Below, piece by piece: positions 1 to 7,172 of a stretch of DNA of 7,351 nucleotides. This DNA is from Methylococcus sp. UBA6136 (GTDB lineage: Bacteria; Pseudomonadota; Gammaproteobacteria; Methylococcales; Methylococcaceae). The stretch is from contig DIVI01000164.1 in assembly GCA_002423305.1 (NCBI GenBank), positions 1 through 7,351 on the forward strand. The letters run 5' to 3'. The first letter of the stretch is position 1, and each line of letters opens with the position of its first letter. The notes under the pieces are model-generated. The model ran no database searches. It was not told where the DNA came from and saw only the letters and a program-made list of their open reading frames with translations. The translations under genes were made by a program, and so were the position numbers.

Positions 1-358
1 GCAGGTGGTCATATCCGCGCAGATGGAGCACACCATGCACAACCATATGGGCCCAATGCGCTTCGGCGAGTTTGCCCTGTTCCTGAGCCTCACGCTCGAC
101 CACGGGCGCGCAGATCACCAGATCGCCCAGCAAATCATGGGGGACTCCGACAGGGACTTCGCAGGGAAAGCTGAGCACATTGGTGGGACCGGTCTTGTGG
201 CGGTAAGTCTGGTTGAGCTCGGCGCTTTCGGCTTCGTCAACAATGCGAATGGATAACTCCGCATCTGTGCCCTTATCAGCGGCCGCCTCCGCCCACTGCC
301 GGAACAGTGCCTCGGCAGGGACGATATCCGTCATCGCGAGATCAAGGGCAACGATCAT
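1..358 (-). CDS. ybeY: Endoribonuclease YbeY (rRNA maturation factor), 3' end cut by window edge
   Basis: YbeY is a small zinc-dependent cytoplasmic protein involved in 16S rRNA 3'-end maturation and ribosome quality control. The 119 codons in the window run from ATG at 358-356 to the left edge. They begin MIVALDLAM, carry the family's conserved core (KTGPTNVLSFP around residues 75-85) and end with the signature metal site HGVLHLRGYDHL. The three zinc-ligand histidines are H108, H112 and H118. Family members are usually about 150 residues, so roughly the last 30 are missing because the window ends, not because the gene is broken. The start codon overlaps the stop of the phoH-like gene by one base (TGATG), the typical translationally coupled miaB-phoH-ybeY arrangement. 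The HxxxHxxxxxH motif and the gene order together make the call secure. The endonuclease activity is known from the family, not shown by the sequence. Confidence 0.95.
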   Translation of the reverse strand, partial: MIVALDLAMTDIVPAEALFRQWAEAAADKGTDAELSIRIVDEAESAELNQTYRHKTGPTNVLSFPCEVPVGVPHDLLGDLVICAPVVEREAQEQGKLAEAHWAHMVVHGVLHLRGYDHL

Positions 359-1347
359 CACGAATAATCCGGTGGACGATTCTGATCCCAAGCTTCATAG
401 GCGGCGACAATGCGTTGCACCAGCGGATGGCGCACCACGTCATGAGCGCCAAAGAACGTGAAGCTGATGCCTTCGACTTCACGCAGCACCTCGAGCACAT
501 GCCGCAATCCGGACTCCTTGTTGCGCGGCAGGTCGATCTGGGTAATGTCACCCGTCACCACCACCTTGGAGCCAAAGCCGACCCGGGTCAGGAACATTTT
601 TATCTGCTCGACCGTTGTGTTCTGAGCCTCATCAAGAATGATGAAGGAATCATTCAGGGTCCGGCCACGCATGAAGGCGAGCGGGGCGACCTCAATCACG
701 TTGCGCTCGATCAGTTTGGCCACTCGCTCAAACCCGAGCATTTCATAGAGCGCGTCGTACAGCGGCCGCAGATACGGATCGACCTTCTGTGCCATGTCAC
801 CCGGCAAAAAGCCCAGCTTTTCTCCAGCTTCGACGGCGGGCCGCGCCAGAATGAGTCGCCGCACTTCCTCCCGCTCCAGGGCCGAGACGGCGCAGGCGAC
901 CGCCAGATAGGTCTTGCCGGTGCCGGCCGGACCGATACCAAAGTTGATGTCGTACTGGCTGATGTTCTGCAGGTAACGCTGCTGATTGGCGCCGCGGGCA
1001 CGAATGACGCCACGCTTGGTCCGCAGCGCGGGAGCTACTTCGGGGCTGGAGGCATCGGCCGCCAGCATGGATTCGATATTCGAGTCCTGTAATGAGAGAT
1101 GCACGCGCTCGGGTGTGATCACTTCTTCCTGACTGGCCTCGAACAGACTCTGCACCACCTTCACCGCGGCTCGCGCCGCGCGTTCGGGACCGAGGATGGT
1201 GAAGTGATTACCGCGGTTAGCCAACTCGACACCAAGCCGCCGCTCAATCTGTCGAAGATGCTCATCGAACTGTCCACACAGGCTGGCCAGCCGTTCGTTA
1301 TCATCCGGCTCCAGTTGGAGCTGGAGGGTGGTTAAGGTGTTAGGCAA
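358..1347 (-). CDS. ybeZ: PhoH-like (YbeZ) P-loop ATPase
   Basis: This is a cytoplasmic PhoH-family ATPase, the usual neighbour and probable partner of YbeY. It has been linked to RNA metabolism, but its precise reaction is not settled. Numbered from a TTG start at 1347 (329 residues), the N-terminal part (about 1-110) contains the family's CGQFDEHLRQIERRLGVE stretch. The Walker A motif GPAGTGKT lies at 139-146, Walker B FIILDE at 235-240, and the VVTGDITQIDLP motif at 263-274. A conserved arginine follows in HDVVRHPLVQRIV near the C-terminus. No ATG exists before the conserved region. The frame stays open back to a GTG at 1407, but that start would overlap miaB by 68 bases and adds a 20-residue stretch that looks like miaB read out of frame. 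TTG at 1347 overlaps miaB by only 8 bases. Neither start has a good ribosome-binding site, so translation probably relies on coupling to miaB. Function certain at family level, start less so. Confidence 0.93.
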   Translation of the reverse strand: MPNTLTTLQLQLEPDDNERLASLCGQFDEHLRQIERRLGVELANRGNHFTILGPERAARAAVKVVQSLFEASQEEVITPERVHLSLQDSNIESMLAADASSPEVAPALRTKRGVIRARGANQQRYLQNISQYDINFGIGPAGTGKTYLAVACAVSALEREEVRRLILARPAVEAGEKLGFLPGDMAQKVDPYLRPLYDALYEMLGFERVAKLIERNVIEVAPLAFMRGRTLNDSFIILDEAQNTTVEQIKMFLTRVGFGSKVVVTGDITQIDLPRNKESGLRHVLEVLREVEGISFTFFGAHDVVRHPLVQRIVAAYEAWDQNRPPDYS

Positions 1348-2713
1348 GTGAGTGCTGGGTCGTGGGTGAGGAGAGGTCGGTGCTTCCCGCCGGCAGCCAC
1401 CGGCCACGCAGGGAATTGGGCATGGCCTCGGTAATTAGCACGTCGACGAACTGGCCAATCATGCGTGGATCACCGGGAAAATTCACCACGCGATTGTTCT
1501 CGGTGCGGCCCGAAAGTTCTGCCCCGTCTCGGCGAGACGTGCCCTCGACCAGCACGGACTGGACGCTGTGCAGCATATCGCTAGAGATCTGTGCCGCCAT
1601 CTCATTGATGCGGCTCTGCAGTCGCGACAGCCGGGACTTCTTTTCGGTCATCGGCACATCATCCTGCAGATCCGCTGCCGGCGTGCCGGGACGGGGGCTG
1701 TAGATGAAGCTGTAGGAATGGTCGAAACCCAGGGTATCGATCAGATCCATGGTAGCTTCGAAATCATCTGCCGTTTCGCCGGGATAGCCGACGATGAAAT
1801 CGGAGGACAGCGAAATGTCGGGCCGAATCGCGCGTAGCCTGGCAATCTTGGCAATGTAGTCCTCTCGGGTATGGCCGCGCTTCATCAGCCCGAGGATACG
1901 GTTGCTGCCACTCTGTACCGGCAAATGCAAATGGCTGACCAGTTTGGGTATTTCGCCATACGCCTCGATCAGGCTGTCGCTGAATTCAACCGGATGCGAG
2001 GTGGTGTAGCGGATGCGTTCAATGCCATCGATGGCCGCCACGTAATGCAGCAGGAGGGCAAAGTCCGCAATCTCGCCGTCATCCATCAGCCCCCGATAAG
2101 CGTTGACGTTCTGGCCGAGCAGCACAACCTCGCGCACGCCCTGCTCCGCCAGCGAGACCAGCTCGGCGACCACATCATCCAGCGGACGGCTGATTTCTTC
2201 GCCCCGCGTATAGGGCACGACGCAGAAGGTGCAGTACTTGCTGCAGCCTTCCATGATCGAGACGAACGCCTTCGGTCCCTCGGCCCGTGGCTCCGGCAAG
2301 GCATCAAATTTTTCAATCTCGGGGAAAGAGACATCGATGGCCGGTATCTTCTGGGTCCGGACCTGATCCAGCAACTGCGGGAGGCGATGCAGGGTTTGCG
2401 GGCCAAACACCAGATCGACGAAGGGAGCACGCTTTTGCAGCGCCTCGCCTTCCTGACTGGCAACACAGCCGCCAACGCCAATTACCACACCCGGTCGCTG
2501 CTGCTTGAGCGGCCGCCATCGACCCAACTCGGAAAACACCTTCTCCTGCGCCTTTTCACGCACGGAGCAGGTATTCATCAGCAGGACGTCCGCCTGTTCG
2601 GGGTCGTCGGTCAGTTCGAAACCATGGGAAGCATTGAGTACGTCCCGCATCTTGGCGGAATCGTATTCGTTCATCTGGCATCCCAGGGTTTCGATATAGA
2701 GTTTTTGCGTCAT
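1340..2713 (-). CDS. miaB: tRNA-2-methylthio-N6-dimethylallyladenosine synthase MiaB
   Basis: MiaB is a radical-SAM methylthiotransferase that adds the 2-methylthio group to N6-isopentenyl-A37 of tRNAs reading UNN codons. The 457-residue protein is full length for the family. The N-terminal UPF0004 domain opens MTQKLYIETLGCQMNEYDS and has the three ligands of the auxiliary Fe-S cluster at C12, C49 and C83. The radical-SAM domain follows with CSKYCTFC at 157-164, giving the SAM-cluster cysteines C157, C161 and C164, and continues through the barrel motifs LLGQNVNAY (198-206), HLPVQSGSN (263-271) and DFIVGYPGET (305-314). A TRAM RNA-binding domain occupies about 378-441 and includes LSGRTENNRVVNF. 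The gene is the first of a minus-strand operon with the phoH-like gene and ybeY, and its last 8 bases overlap the likely phoH start. ATG at 2713 is preceded by a weak AGG-type ribosome-binding site, and a candidate extended -10 promoter lies just upstream. Nothing is missing or unusual in the key residues. Confidence 0.98.
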   Translation of the reverse strand: MTQKLYIETLGCQMNEYDSAKMRDVLNASHGFELTDDPEQADVLLMNTCSVREKAQEKVFSELGRWRPLKQQRPGVVIGVGGCVASQEGEALQKRAPFVDLVFGPQTLHRLPQLLDQVRTQKIPAIDVSFPEIEKFDALPEPRAEGPKAFVSIMEGCSKYCTFCVVPYTRGEEISRPLDDVVAELVSLAEQGVREVVLLGQNVNAYRGLMDDGEIADFALLLHYVAAIDGIERIRYTTSHPVEFSDSLIEAYGEIPKLVSHLHLPVQSGSNRILGLMKRGHTREDYIAKIARLRAIRPDISLSSDFIVGYPGETADDFEATMDLIDTLGFDHSYSFIYSPRPGTPAADLQDDVPMTEKKSRLSRLQSRINEMAAQISSDMLHSVQSVLVEGTSRRDGAELSGRTENNRVVNFPGDPRMIGQFVDVLITEAMPNSLRGRWLPAGSTDLSSPTTQHSLA

Positions 2714-2741
2714 CCAGCCTGGCTACAATTTCGGGAGGGCG

Positions 2742-2768
2742 ATTCTACCAAACTTCATCCTTGCCCAA
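2742..2768 (-). promoter_or_regulatory. Candidate sigma-70 promoter for miaB-phoH-ybeY (extended -10)
   Basis: Reading the minus strand, the sequence TGGTAGAAT (2750-2742) is a TGn-extended -10 element with 5 of 6 matches to TATAAT. A poor -35 candidate, TTGGGC (2768-2763), stands 15 bases upstream, shorter than the ideal spacing. The extended -10 would partly compensate for this. Transcription would begin near 2735 and give a leader of about 20 bases before the miaB ATG at 2713. The position fits a divergent intergenic region with no other gene. Promoter calls from sequence alone are weak. Confidence 0.4.
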
Positions 2769-2788
2769 GCATCAATCAGCGTCGCGGT

Positions 2789-2794
2789 TATCAT
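2789..2794 (+). promoter_or_regulatory. Possible -10 element for the divergent 236-residue gene
   Basis: TATCAT on the plus strand matches the sigma-70 -10 consensus at 5 of 6 positions and lies about 50 bases before the ATG at 2844. No convincing -35 hexamer is seen 16-18 bases upstream. TTGCCC at 2761-2766 is too far away, at 22 bases. If real, it would fire divergently from the miaB promoter roughly 40 bases away. Low confidence. Confidence 0.22.
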
Positions 2795-2843
2795 AGTGAC
2801 CATCCGTGGCTTGGCTCCCCCTATTGCAAACAGGAAACATCCG

Positions 2844-3554
2844 ATGAAATGGCTGTCGTCACTCTTTGGCAACGCGCGCACCCCTGAAGAGGAAGCGCAA
2901 CTGGATCGATACCGGCACTTCAGGCAATTAGGTCGTGCCTATAACCTGGAACTCATCAAGCAACTTCCTCCCCCCGCACTGCCGGAATCCGGCAAGAAGC
3001 TGGGCCTTTACAAGGCAGGTACGCTCATCATCAATCAGGACGATGAAATCGCGGTGGCTTACGATTATTGCCTGCACCATTACCGCCGCGCCGGAAAAAA
3101 CACCATCGAGCGTACACTTGAAACCTCGCCACCGGCCGCGGACTCTGACGAAATGATCTACCTGAGCGCGATGGCCGGCTCCCGGTTTTCTCTTTTCAGG
3201 GTAGAAGACATCCTGCCCCACCGTGGCGCACGCCTTGCGGATTTGGTAACCAATGAGTCGCTGGAGTTGATGGATATCGGACTGAGCTCCGCTGGCATCT
3301 CCGGCATTATTGTGGCCGGCCGACTGTTGAGTTTTGACGGCTTCAATATGTCCTCCGGAACGCTGATCCCCGTCCCGGAAGAGGTTTTTGAATCCCGCAT
3401 TCGCTCCGTCATAGGCAAATTCATGTCCAACACTGCCGGCGCAACAGCACGGTTATCGCCCGCTCAATCAGCCGCCTTTGAAGCGCAGGTCATTCGCATT
3501 GCCCTGCACGACGGCGGCGAGGACAACAGTTTCTACACCGACATGGAAGTGTGA
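2844..3554 (+). CDS. Uncharacterised 236-residue cytoplasmic protein
   Basis: I cannot assign a function. The start is ATG 2844 (MKWLSSLFGNAR), chosen because AGGAAA at 2832-2837 is a good ribosome-binding site about 6 bases upstream. An earlier in-frame GTG at 2796 lacks one. The protein has no signal peptide or membrane helix beyond a short hydrophobic patch at residues 3-8. Residues 10-40 are charged and look helical. Residues 58-90 hold a patch rich in aromatic residues and histidine, AYDYCLHHYRR. Residues 114-180 read like a small beta-rich domain (SRFSLFRVEDILPHRG, then IIVAGRLLSFDGFNMSSGTLIPV). The pattern vaguely recalls a family of uncharacterised proteins in which a short YDY-type motif is followed by a 'SLF-V--V-PG-G---DL' segment, a resemblance from memory that is not tested. 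The C-terminus is acidic (DGGEDNSFYTDMEV). It is divergent from miaB and convergent with the rhomboid gene, so it is probably transcribed alone. Codon usage and the ribosome-binding site support a real gene. Confidence 0.85.
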   Translation: MKWLSSLFGNARTPEEEAQLDRYRHFRQLGRAYNLELIKQLPPPALPESGKKLGLYKAGTLIINQDDEIAVAYDYCLHHYRRAGKNTIERTLETSPPAADSDEMIYLSAMAGSRFSLFRVEDILPHRGARLADLVTNESLELMDIGLSSAGISGIIVAGRLLSFDGFNMSSGTLIPVPEEVFESRIRSVIGKFMSNTAGATARLSPAQSAAFEAQVIRIALHDGGEDNSFYTDMEV

Positions 3555-3588
3555 GCCCTTACCCAAACGCCGGCCTGCAGACCCTCGA

Positions 3589-4287
3589 TCAGAACCGATA
3601 TTTATCCCCTCCCCGCGACCGCTCCCGCAGCAGAAACGGGCGGTAGAGAAACATGCCCGCCAGAAACCCGCCCAGATGACCGAACCAGGCCACATCATTG
3701 CCGCCTGACACGGCTCCCATTCCCGTGGTGACCTTAAATAGCTGGACAATGACCCAAATCCCCAGAAACGCGATCGCCGGAACTTCTAAGAAAATCGGCA
3801 GAAACAGCACCCAGATCACGATCCTGGCATAAGGAAACAGAAAAAAGTAAGCGCCCATAATGCCGGCGATACCGCCGGACGCACCGATGGTAGGAATGGT
3901 CGACAGGGGATTGGCGTAGAGCTGGGTCAACCCCGCAATCAATCCACAGAAGAGGTAAAAAGCCAGAAACCGCACCCCGCCCATACGATCTTCGATATTG
4001 TCGCCAAAGATCCACAGCAGCCACATATTAAAGATCAGATGCAGCCAGCCCCCGTGCAGGAACATGCTGGTAACAAATGGCGTGTAATCCACCGGCAACC
4101 CGGCCATCGCGGCCCACTCGGGGTAGGTGAACCTCGCTGGCACCAGCCCATGCAGATACTGGAATGACCTCAGATGATCGGGATCCATCGCCTGTCCGGC
4201 TAGGAATATCAGTGTGTTGACCAGGATGAGCGTCCATGTCACCCAGGGCGTGTACTGCAGCGGGACGGTGTCGCGAAAAGGAATCAT
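3589..4287 (-). CDS. Rhomboid family intramembrane serine protease
   Basis: Rhomboids cleave transmembrane substrates within the inner membrane using a Ser-His dyad. With the ATG at 4287 the protein has 232 residues and begins MIPFRDTVP, the usual opening of this subfamily. Its landmarks are HLIFNMWLLWIFGDNIEDRMG from H83 (with N87 of the HxxxN motif), the catalytic GASGG with nucleophile S137, and the catalytic histidine H204 in AWFGHLGGFLAGM. About six hydrophobic segments are visible, and the C-terminus is basic and cytoplasmic-looking (LLRERSRGG). An in-frame ATG at 4317 would add ten residues (MAPSVSRNIA) and sit 7 bases after the upstream gene's stop. I prefer 4287 by similarity to family N-termini, but neither ribosome-binding site is strong. 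The gene closely follows the DUF2232-like membrane gene and is probably cotranscribed with it. It ends 34 bases from the convergent 236-residue gene. All catalytic residues are intact, and the substrate is unknown. Confidence 0.93.
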   Translation of the reverse strand: MIPFRDTVPLQYTPWVTWTLILVNTLIFLAGQAMDPDHLRSFQYLHGLVPARFTYPEWAAMAGLPVDYTPFVTSMFLHGGWLHLIFNMWLLWIFGDNIEDRMGGVRFLAFYLFCGLIAGLTQLYANPLSTIPTIGASGGIAGIMGAYFFLFPYARIVIWVLFLPIFLEVPAIAFLGIWVIVQLFKVTTGMGAVSGGNDVAWFGHLGGFLAGMFLYRPFLLRERSRGGDKYRF

Positions 4288-4324
4288 GGCAATGTTCCGG
4301 CTAACACTTGGCGCCATTCAGTCA

Positions 4325-5209
4325 TCAAGCCGATTCCTGCACACGAAAGTGCACGAACGTGTCGATCACCCCGATCAGCGCCAAGGTGGCCAACATTTCC
4401 GGTGGAAAAAAGGCGATTAGCAGATAGACCGGCACCCGCCAGCCGCCCGACATGCCACGCACAAATAGTACGCCATGGATAACGGCCAAGCCCACCAAGG
4501 CATAGAGCAGAATGGCAACCATCAACAGATCGGACAGCATCACAACATCCCGCAAACCGCCCGCCCACATCACGGCCACCGCCAATGCCAACACCCAAGC
4601 GGGCAAGGAAAGCCCCCTGAATTCGCGACCGAAGTCGCCGGGCGGGAAAGCCATGAACTGCAGCCAGCGACCGAGCATCAGGGCAAGGATGAGCGCCAGG
4701 CCATAAATCATCGCCACGAAGCCGTTCATCAGCCGCAGCGTGGAGCCTTGTTCAACGCCTTTCAGATTGGCTCCGGGCACTGCTACCATGGCCCGCTGCA
4801 ACCACTCATGCCAGAACGTCACGACATCGTCGGTCCAGGTATGCATGGCCAGCACGAAAATTAGCATCACGGCCCCTGCCACTCTCAAAGCCTGCCCCCA
4901 GTCACCGCTGCGTTTCAAAACAAAGCTCATCAGCAGCAACGGCGGCCAAATAGCAAATACCAGGGGAAAAGCCAGTCCAGGCGGAGAACCGAGTCCATAC
5001 CAGGCTGCCGCCACCATAAGACCCGCCAGAAGGACCACACCCATGGCGCGGGCCAGCCCTGCATTCAAAGCCACCATGGCAACCAGCGAGGCACTCAAGA
5101 TTGAGAAAGGCGGCAATCGCAGCGACAAGAGACCAAAGATGCCAGCCATGGCGCCGGTCGACCAAAGATGACCAAGGCTCAAACGTGTTAATCGGAACAT
5201 CGGCGACAT
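4325..5209 (-). CDS. DUF2232-type polytopic inner-membrane protein
   Basis: This is a 294-residue, very hydrophobic protein with about eight predicted transmembrane segments, roughly at residues 18-50 (two close segments), 55-72, 78-96, 106-122, 162-180, 202-217, 222-250 and 259-285. The pattern matches the DUF2232/YybS-like membrane family of unknown function. Recognisable family points are SLRLPPFSILSASLVA near residue 29, GRWLQFMAFPPGDFGREFR at 180-198, and a short C-terminal tail ending IDTFVHFRVQESA. The tryptophan-rich loop at 124-137 (TWTDDVVTFWHEW) probably faces the periplasm. In many gammaproteobacteria a protein of this type lies between rpsR and rplI, but here it precedes a rhomboid protease gene, with its stop 37 bases from the preferred rhomboid start. 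The start is ATG 5209 with weak AAAGA upstream, and a second ATG three codons in is equally possible. The family call rests on motif recognition without a search. No function can be stated. Confidence 0.8.
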   Translation of the reverse strand: MSPMFRLTRLSLGHLWSTGAMAGIFGLLSLRLPPFSILSASLVAMVALNAGLARAMGVVLLAGLMVAAAWYGLGSPPGLAFPLVFAIWPPLLLMSFVLKRSGDWGQALRVAGAVMLIFVLAMHTWTDDVVTFWHEWLQRAMVAVPGANLKGVEQGSTLRLMNGFVAMIYGLALILALMLGRWLQFMAFPPGDFGREFRGLSLPAWVLALAVAVMWAGGLRDVVMLSDLLMVAILLYALVGLAVIHGVLFVRGMSGGWRVPVYLLIAFFPPEMLATLALIGVIDTFVHFRVQESA

Positions 5210-5367
5210 TCTTTAGTTCGCTTTTAGAACGGACACATAGGCGGCTGAGCCGAAAACTCGGCGCAGACCCTCACCATCTCATCATCTGAAACTGGCCAGT
5301 GGATACCGAAAGCACGATATCAACGGTCTACGGTTCATCAGCTAAGGACTTTAAGGTCAAAGGGAAT

Positions 5368-5398
5368 TTGGCGATCACGGCTCTACCGGAATCGCCAA
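5368..5398 (-). terminator. Hairpin downstream of the secreted amidase gene, possible transcription end
   Basis: An 8-base perfect inverted repeat (TTGGCGAT at 5368-5375, ATCGCCAA at 5391-5398) encloses a symmetric 2x2 internal loop and a further 3-base stem CGG/CCG with a 5-base apical loop. It begins 14 bases after the stop codon of the amidase gene on the minus strand, which is where a terminator would sit. No run of T follows on either strand, so it is not a classic Rho-independent terminator. It could serve as an mRNA 3'-end stabiliser or a Rho-associated hairpin instead. Confidence 0.35.
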
Positions 5399-5412
5399 GC
5401 CTAATGTCCTGT

Positions 5413-7080
5413 TTATTTTGGCTTGCGAAGAATGCTCTTGGGCACCATGCAGGACACGGCGTAGGGACCTTTATATTCGGATGTCACATTGAATTCCCCC
5501 AGCAATGACGGGCGCCCGATTCGGCAATCCAGCACAAAGGTCGCCAATGCATAGGCCTTACCCAGTGGAATTCCCATCACATCACGCATCTTGTTAATGG
5601 CCTCCCAGGCGGCCGTCTTCATTGCATAGTACAAGTTGGTTTGGTTCGACGCATAAGAGACCCAGTGCTTGGCAGTGTCCTGCTTTGGAATATCCTTGGC
5701 CCTGGGAGCCAACTTGTTCTTGGGCGTCATGCAGTAGGTGCCCAAGACCTCGTCTACCACCTCGGAAATCGGACAATCCCAATATTTCAACATGAGCTGT
5801 GTGGCCTCCGTAGATGAAACCTTGCGTTTTTCCCCAATAAACCGAACCGTTTCTTGCATCAGGTTGGTCATGGCTTGGCTGAGGTCCATGTCATATCCAA
5901 CCGTAATCCAGTTGCGCTTGGTTTCAATAATTGGCCAAACCCCGAACTCCGGATGGTCCGACACCGGCAGCACATCAATGGTGACATTCAGTTCGGGATA
6001 GGCCGTTTCCAGGGCATCCAGATCAATTTCGCCGTTACCCTGCGCGGCGTGGGAGTCACCTGTCCAAATAAGCGCACCTTCCCGGAAGACAGGCAGGTAG
6101 GTCGTTGAACCCACCGTCATCTCCGGAATATCGAGATTTCCGCCCCATTGTCCGGGTTGTTTGGTGTCGCAACCCTTCATACCTAACAAGAAACCGGGGA
6201 TAGGCACACACCAACCGGATTCGGGTGGTGGCTTGGCAGAAAAATTGGGCGAGCTGATATTGTCCGGATTCGGCAGATAGAACGGTAATAGAATATCCTC
6301 TTCAGAGCGGGCAACCGCGAGAACCCCCGGAAAAGGCTTCAACGGAACAAAAATGTTTGGCGCGAACTGCATCTCCATCTTCTCGTTATCGAGGTAGTAG
6401 GTATCGATGAAGTGCGGACGTGGATTCGGGTAATAGGGTAGGTCCTGCCCATACTCGGCGAACAAACCTGCAGAATCGGCACTGTTGTTGGTTGCATAAC
6501 TCCGCATGCGAATCTTGTTAATGTGGACTGCCACAAAATCGAGAGGCTGTTTGAAGTCATTGGCAGCACGGGCCCCATTAACGTAAATAGGACCTGTCAT
6601 CGTATGCGGACCTCGTCCAACGATGGCACCATTGATATATTCGAGCTGATCAATGGTGATGCCGGGAACCACCTGCCCGCCTCCCGCCACCTCCGTTTCA
6701 ATGGCCACGGTATCTCCAGGGTTGATAGCGAGCGCCGGGGGTTTGCTGGCATCAAAAAACCCCCAGGTCGTAGTCGCCGGGGATACGGGCAGGATATAGA
6801 ACCGATTAATCCCGGATGCCTTGAGGGGCACCTCCATGTTGGATTGGTCAAGGGGGCCAGCAAAGTGAACGTCGGGATTCGCGATAGGCGTGGGCTGCTG
6901 ATAACAGGGAACGTAGGGTGAAGGGTCCTCTTTGGGATAGTTCTCACACTCCGGCATCGGTGCATATTTGGGGAGACCATCGTTTTCGACGGTATCAACC
7001 GAATGGGCCGGTAGTGATAGGGCGAAAGAAAATACCAAACAGATCAACTGCCGACTTGCTGTGAACTTTTTCTTATTCAT
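5413..7080 (-). CDS. Secreted acetamidase/formamidase (FmdA/AmdA) family protein
   Basis: The 555-residue protein belongs to the acetamidase/formamidase family, whose known members hydrolyse short amides such as formamide and acetamide to the acid and ammonia. Residues 1-27 form a clear Sec signal peptide: a basic MNKKK start, a hydrophobic core LICLVFSFALSL, and probable cleavage after AHS, so the mature protein should be exported. The family core includes INPGDTVAIETE (119-130), TGPIYVNGA (162-170), GGNLDIPEM (313-321), YLPVFREGALIWTGDSHAAQ (328-347) and NWITVGYDMDLSQAM (390-404). The GDSHAAQGNGE motif at 341-351 is the most diagnostic. The protein is considerably longer than typical cytoplasmic members of about 300-410 residues. 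The extra length is the exported N-terminus with a proline-rich leader (28-75) plus inserts around 200-290 and 420-480. Eleven cysteines are present in the full-length sequence, one of them in the signal peptide; C291 and C304 are close together, so disulphides are possible. It appears monocistronic. Substrate is uncertain, since the real one could be a larger amide. Confidence 0.88.
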   Translation of the reverse strand: MNKKKFTASRQLICLVFSFALSLPAHSVDTVENDGLPKYAPMPECENYPKEDPSPYVPCYQQPTPIANPDVHFAGPLDQSNMEVPLKASGINRFYILPVSPATTTWGFFDASKPPALAINPGDTVAIETEVAGGGQVVPGITIDQLEYINGAIVGRGPHTMTGPIYVNGARAANDFKQPLDFVAVHINKIRMRSYATNNSADSAGLFAEYGQDLPYYPNPRPHFIDTYYLDNEKMEMQFAPNIFVPLKPFPGVLAVARSEEDILLPFYLPNPDNISSPNFSAKPPPESGWCVPIPGFLLGMKGCDTKQPGQWGGNLDIPEMTVGSTTYLPVFREGALIWTGDSHAAQGNGEIDLDALETAYPELNVTIDVLPVSDHPEFGVWPIIETKRNWITVGYDMDLSQAMTNLMQETVRFIGEKRKVSSTEATQLMLKYWDCPISEVVDEVLGTYCMTPKNKLAPRAKDIPKQDTAKHWVSYASNQTNLYYAMKTAAWEAINKMRDVMGIPLGKAYALATFVLDCRIGRPSLLGEFNVTSEYKGPYAVSCMVPKSILRKPK

Positions 7081-7172
7081 AGTGTGTTCTCAAATTTGCG
7101 CGTGACAACTCGATCGAAGATTTTCCCGCCAGGACAGACCATGACAACAGAAAGTCTCGGCCACTCAATATG

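Noticed and set aside
307..1092. A 261-codon open frame on the plus strand opposite the phoH-like gene
   Set aside because: The minus strand here encodes a PhoH-like protein with all conserved motifs. The plus-strand frame has no recognisable domain or ribosome-binding site and is an antisense shadow.
1348..1407. N-terminal extension of the phoH-like protein to GTG 1407
   Set aside because: It would overlap miaB by 68 bases, lacks a ribosome-binding site, and encodes a Pro/Arg-rich stretch unlike the family's N-terminus.
1871..2887. A 338-codon open frame on the plus strand across miaB
   Set aside because: It lies antisense to a complete, motif-rich miaB and runs through the divergent promoter region into another gene. 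Its composition is that of a high-GC shadow frame.
3555..3588. Bidirectional terminator between the convergent 236-residue and rhomboid genes
   Set aside because: The 34-base gap contains small palindromes (GCCGGC, CTGCAG) but no real stem followed by a T-run on either strand.
5242..5262. Overlapping short hairpins upstream of the DUF2232-type gene (GCCGA/TCGGC and CGGC/GCCG)
   Set aside because: The stems are only 4-5 bases and mutually exclusive, with no T-run. This is about what chance gives in GC-rich sequence, and there is no clear link to a promoter.
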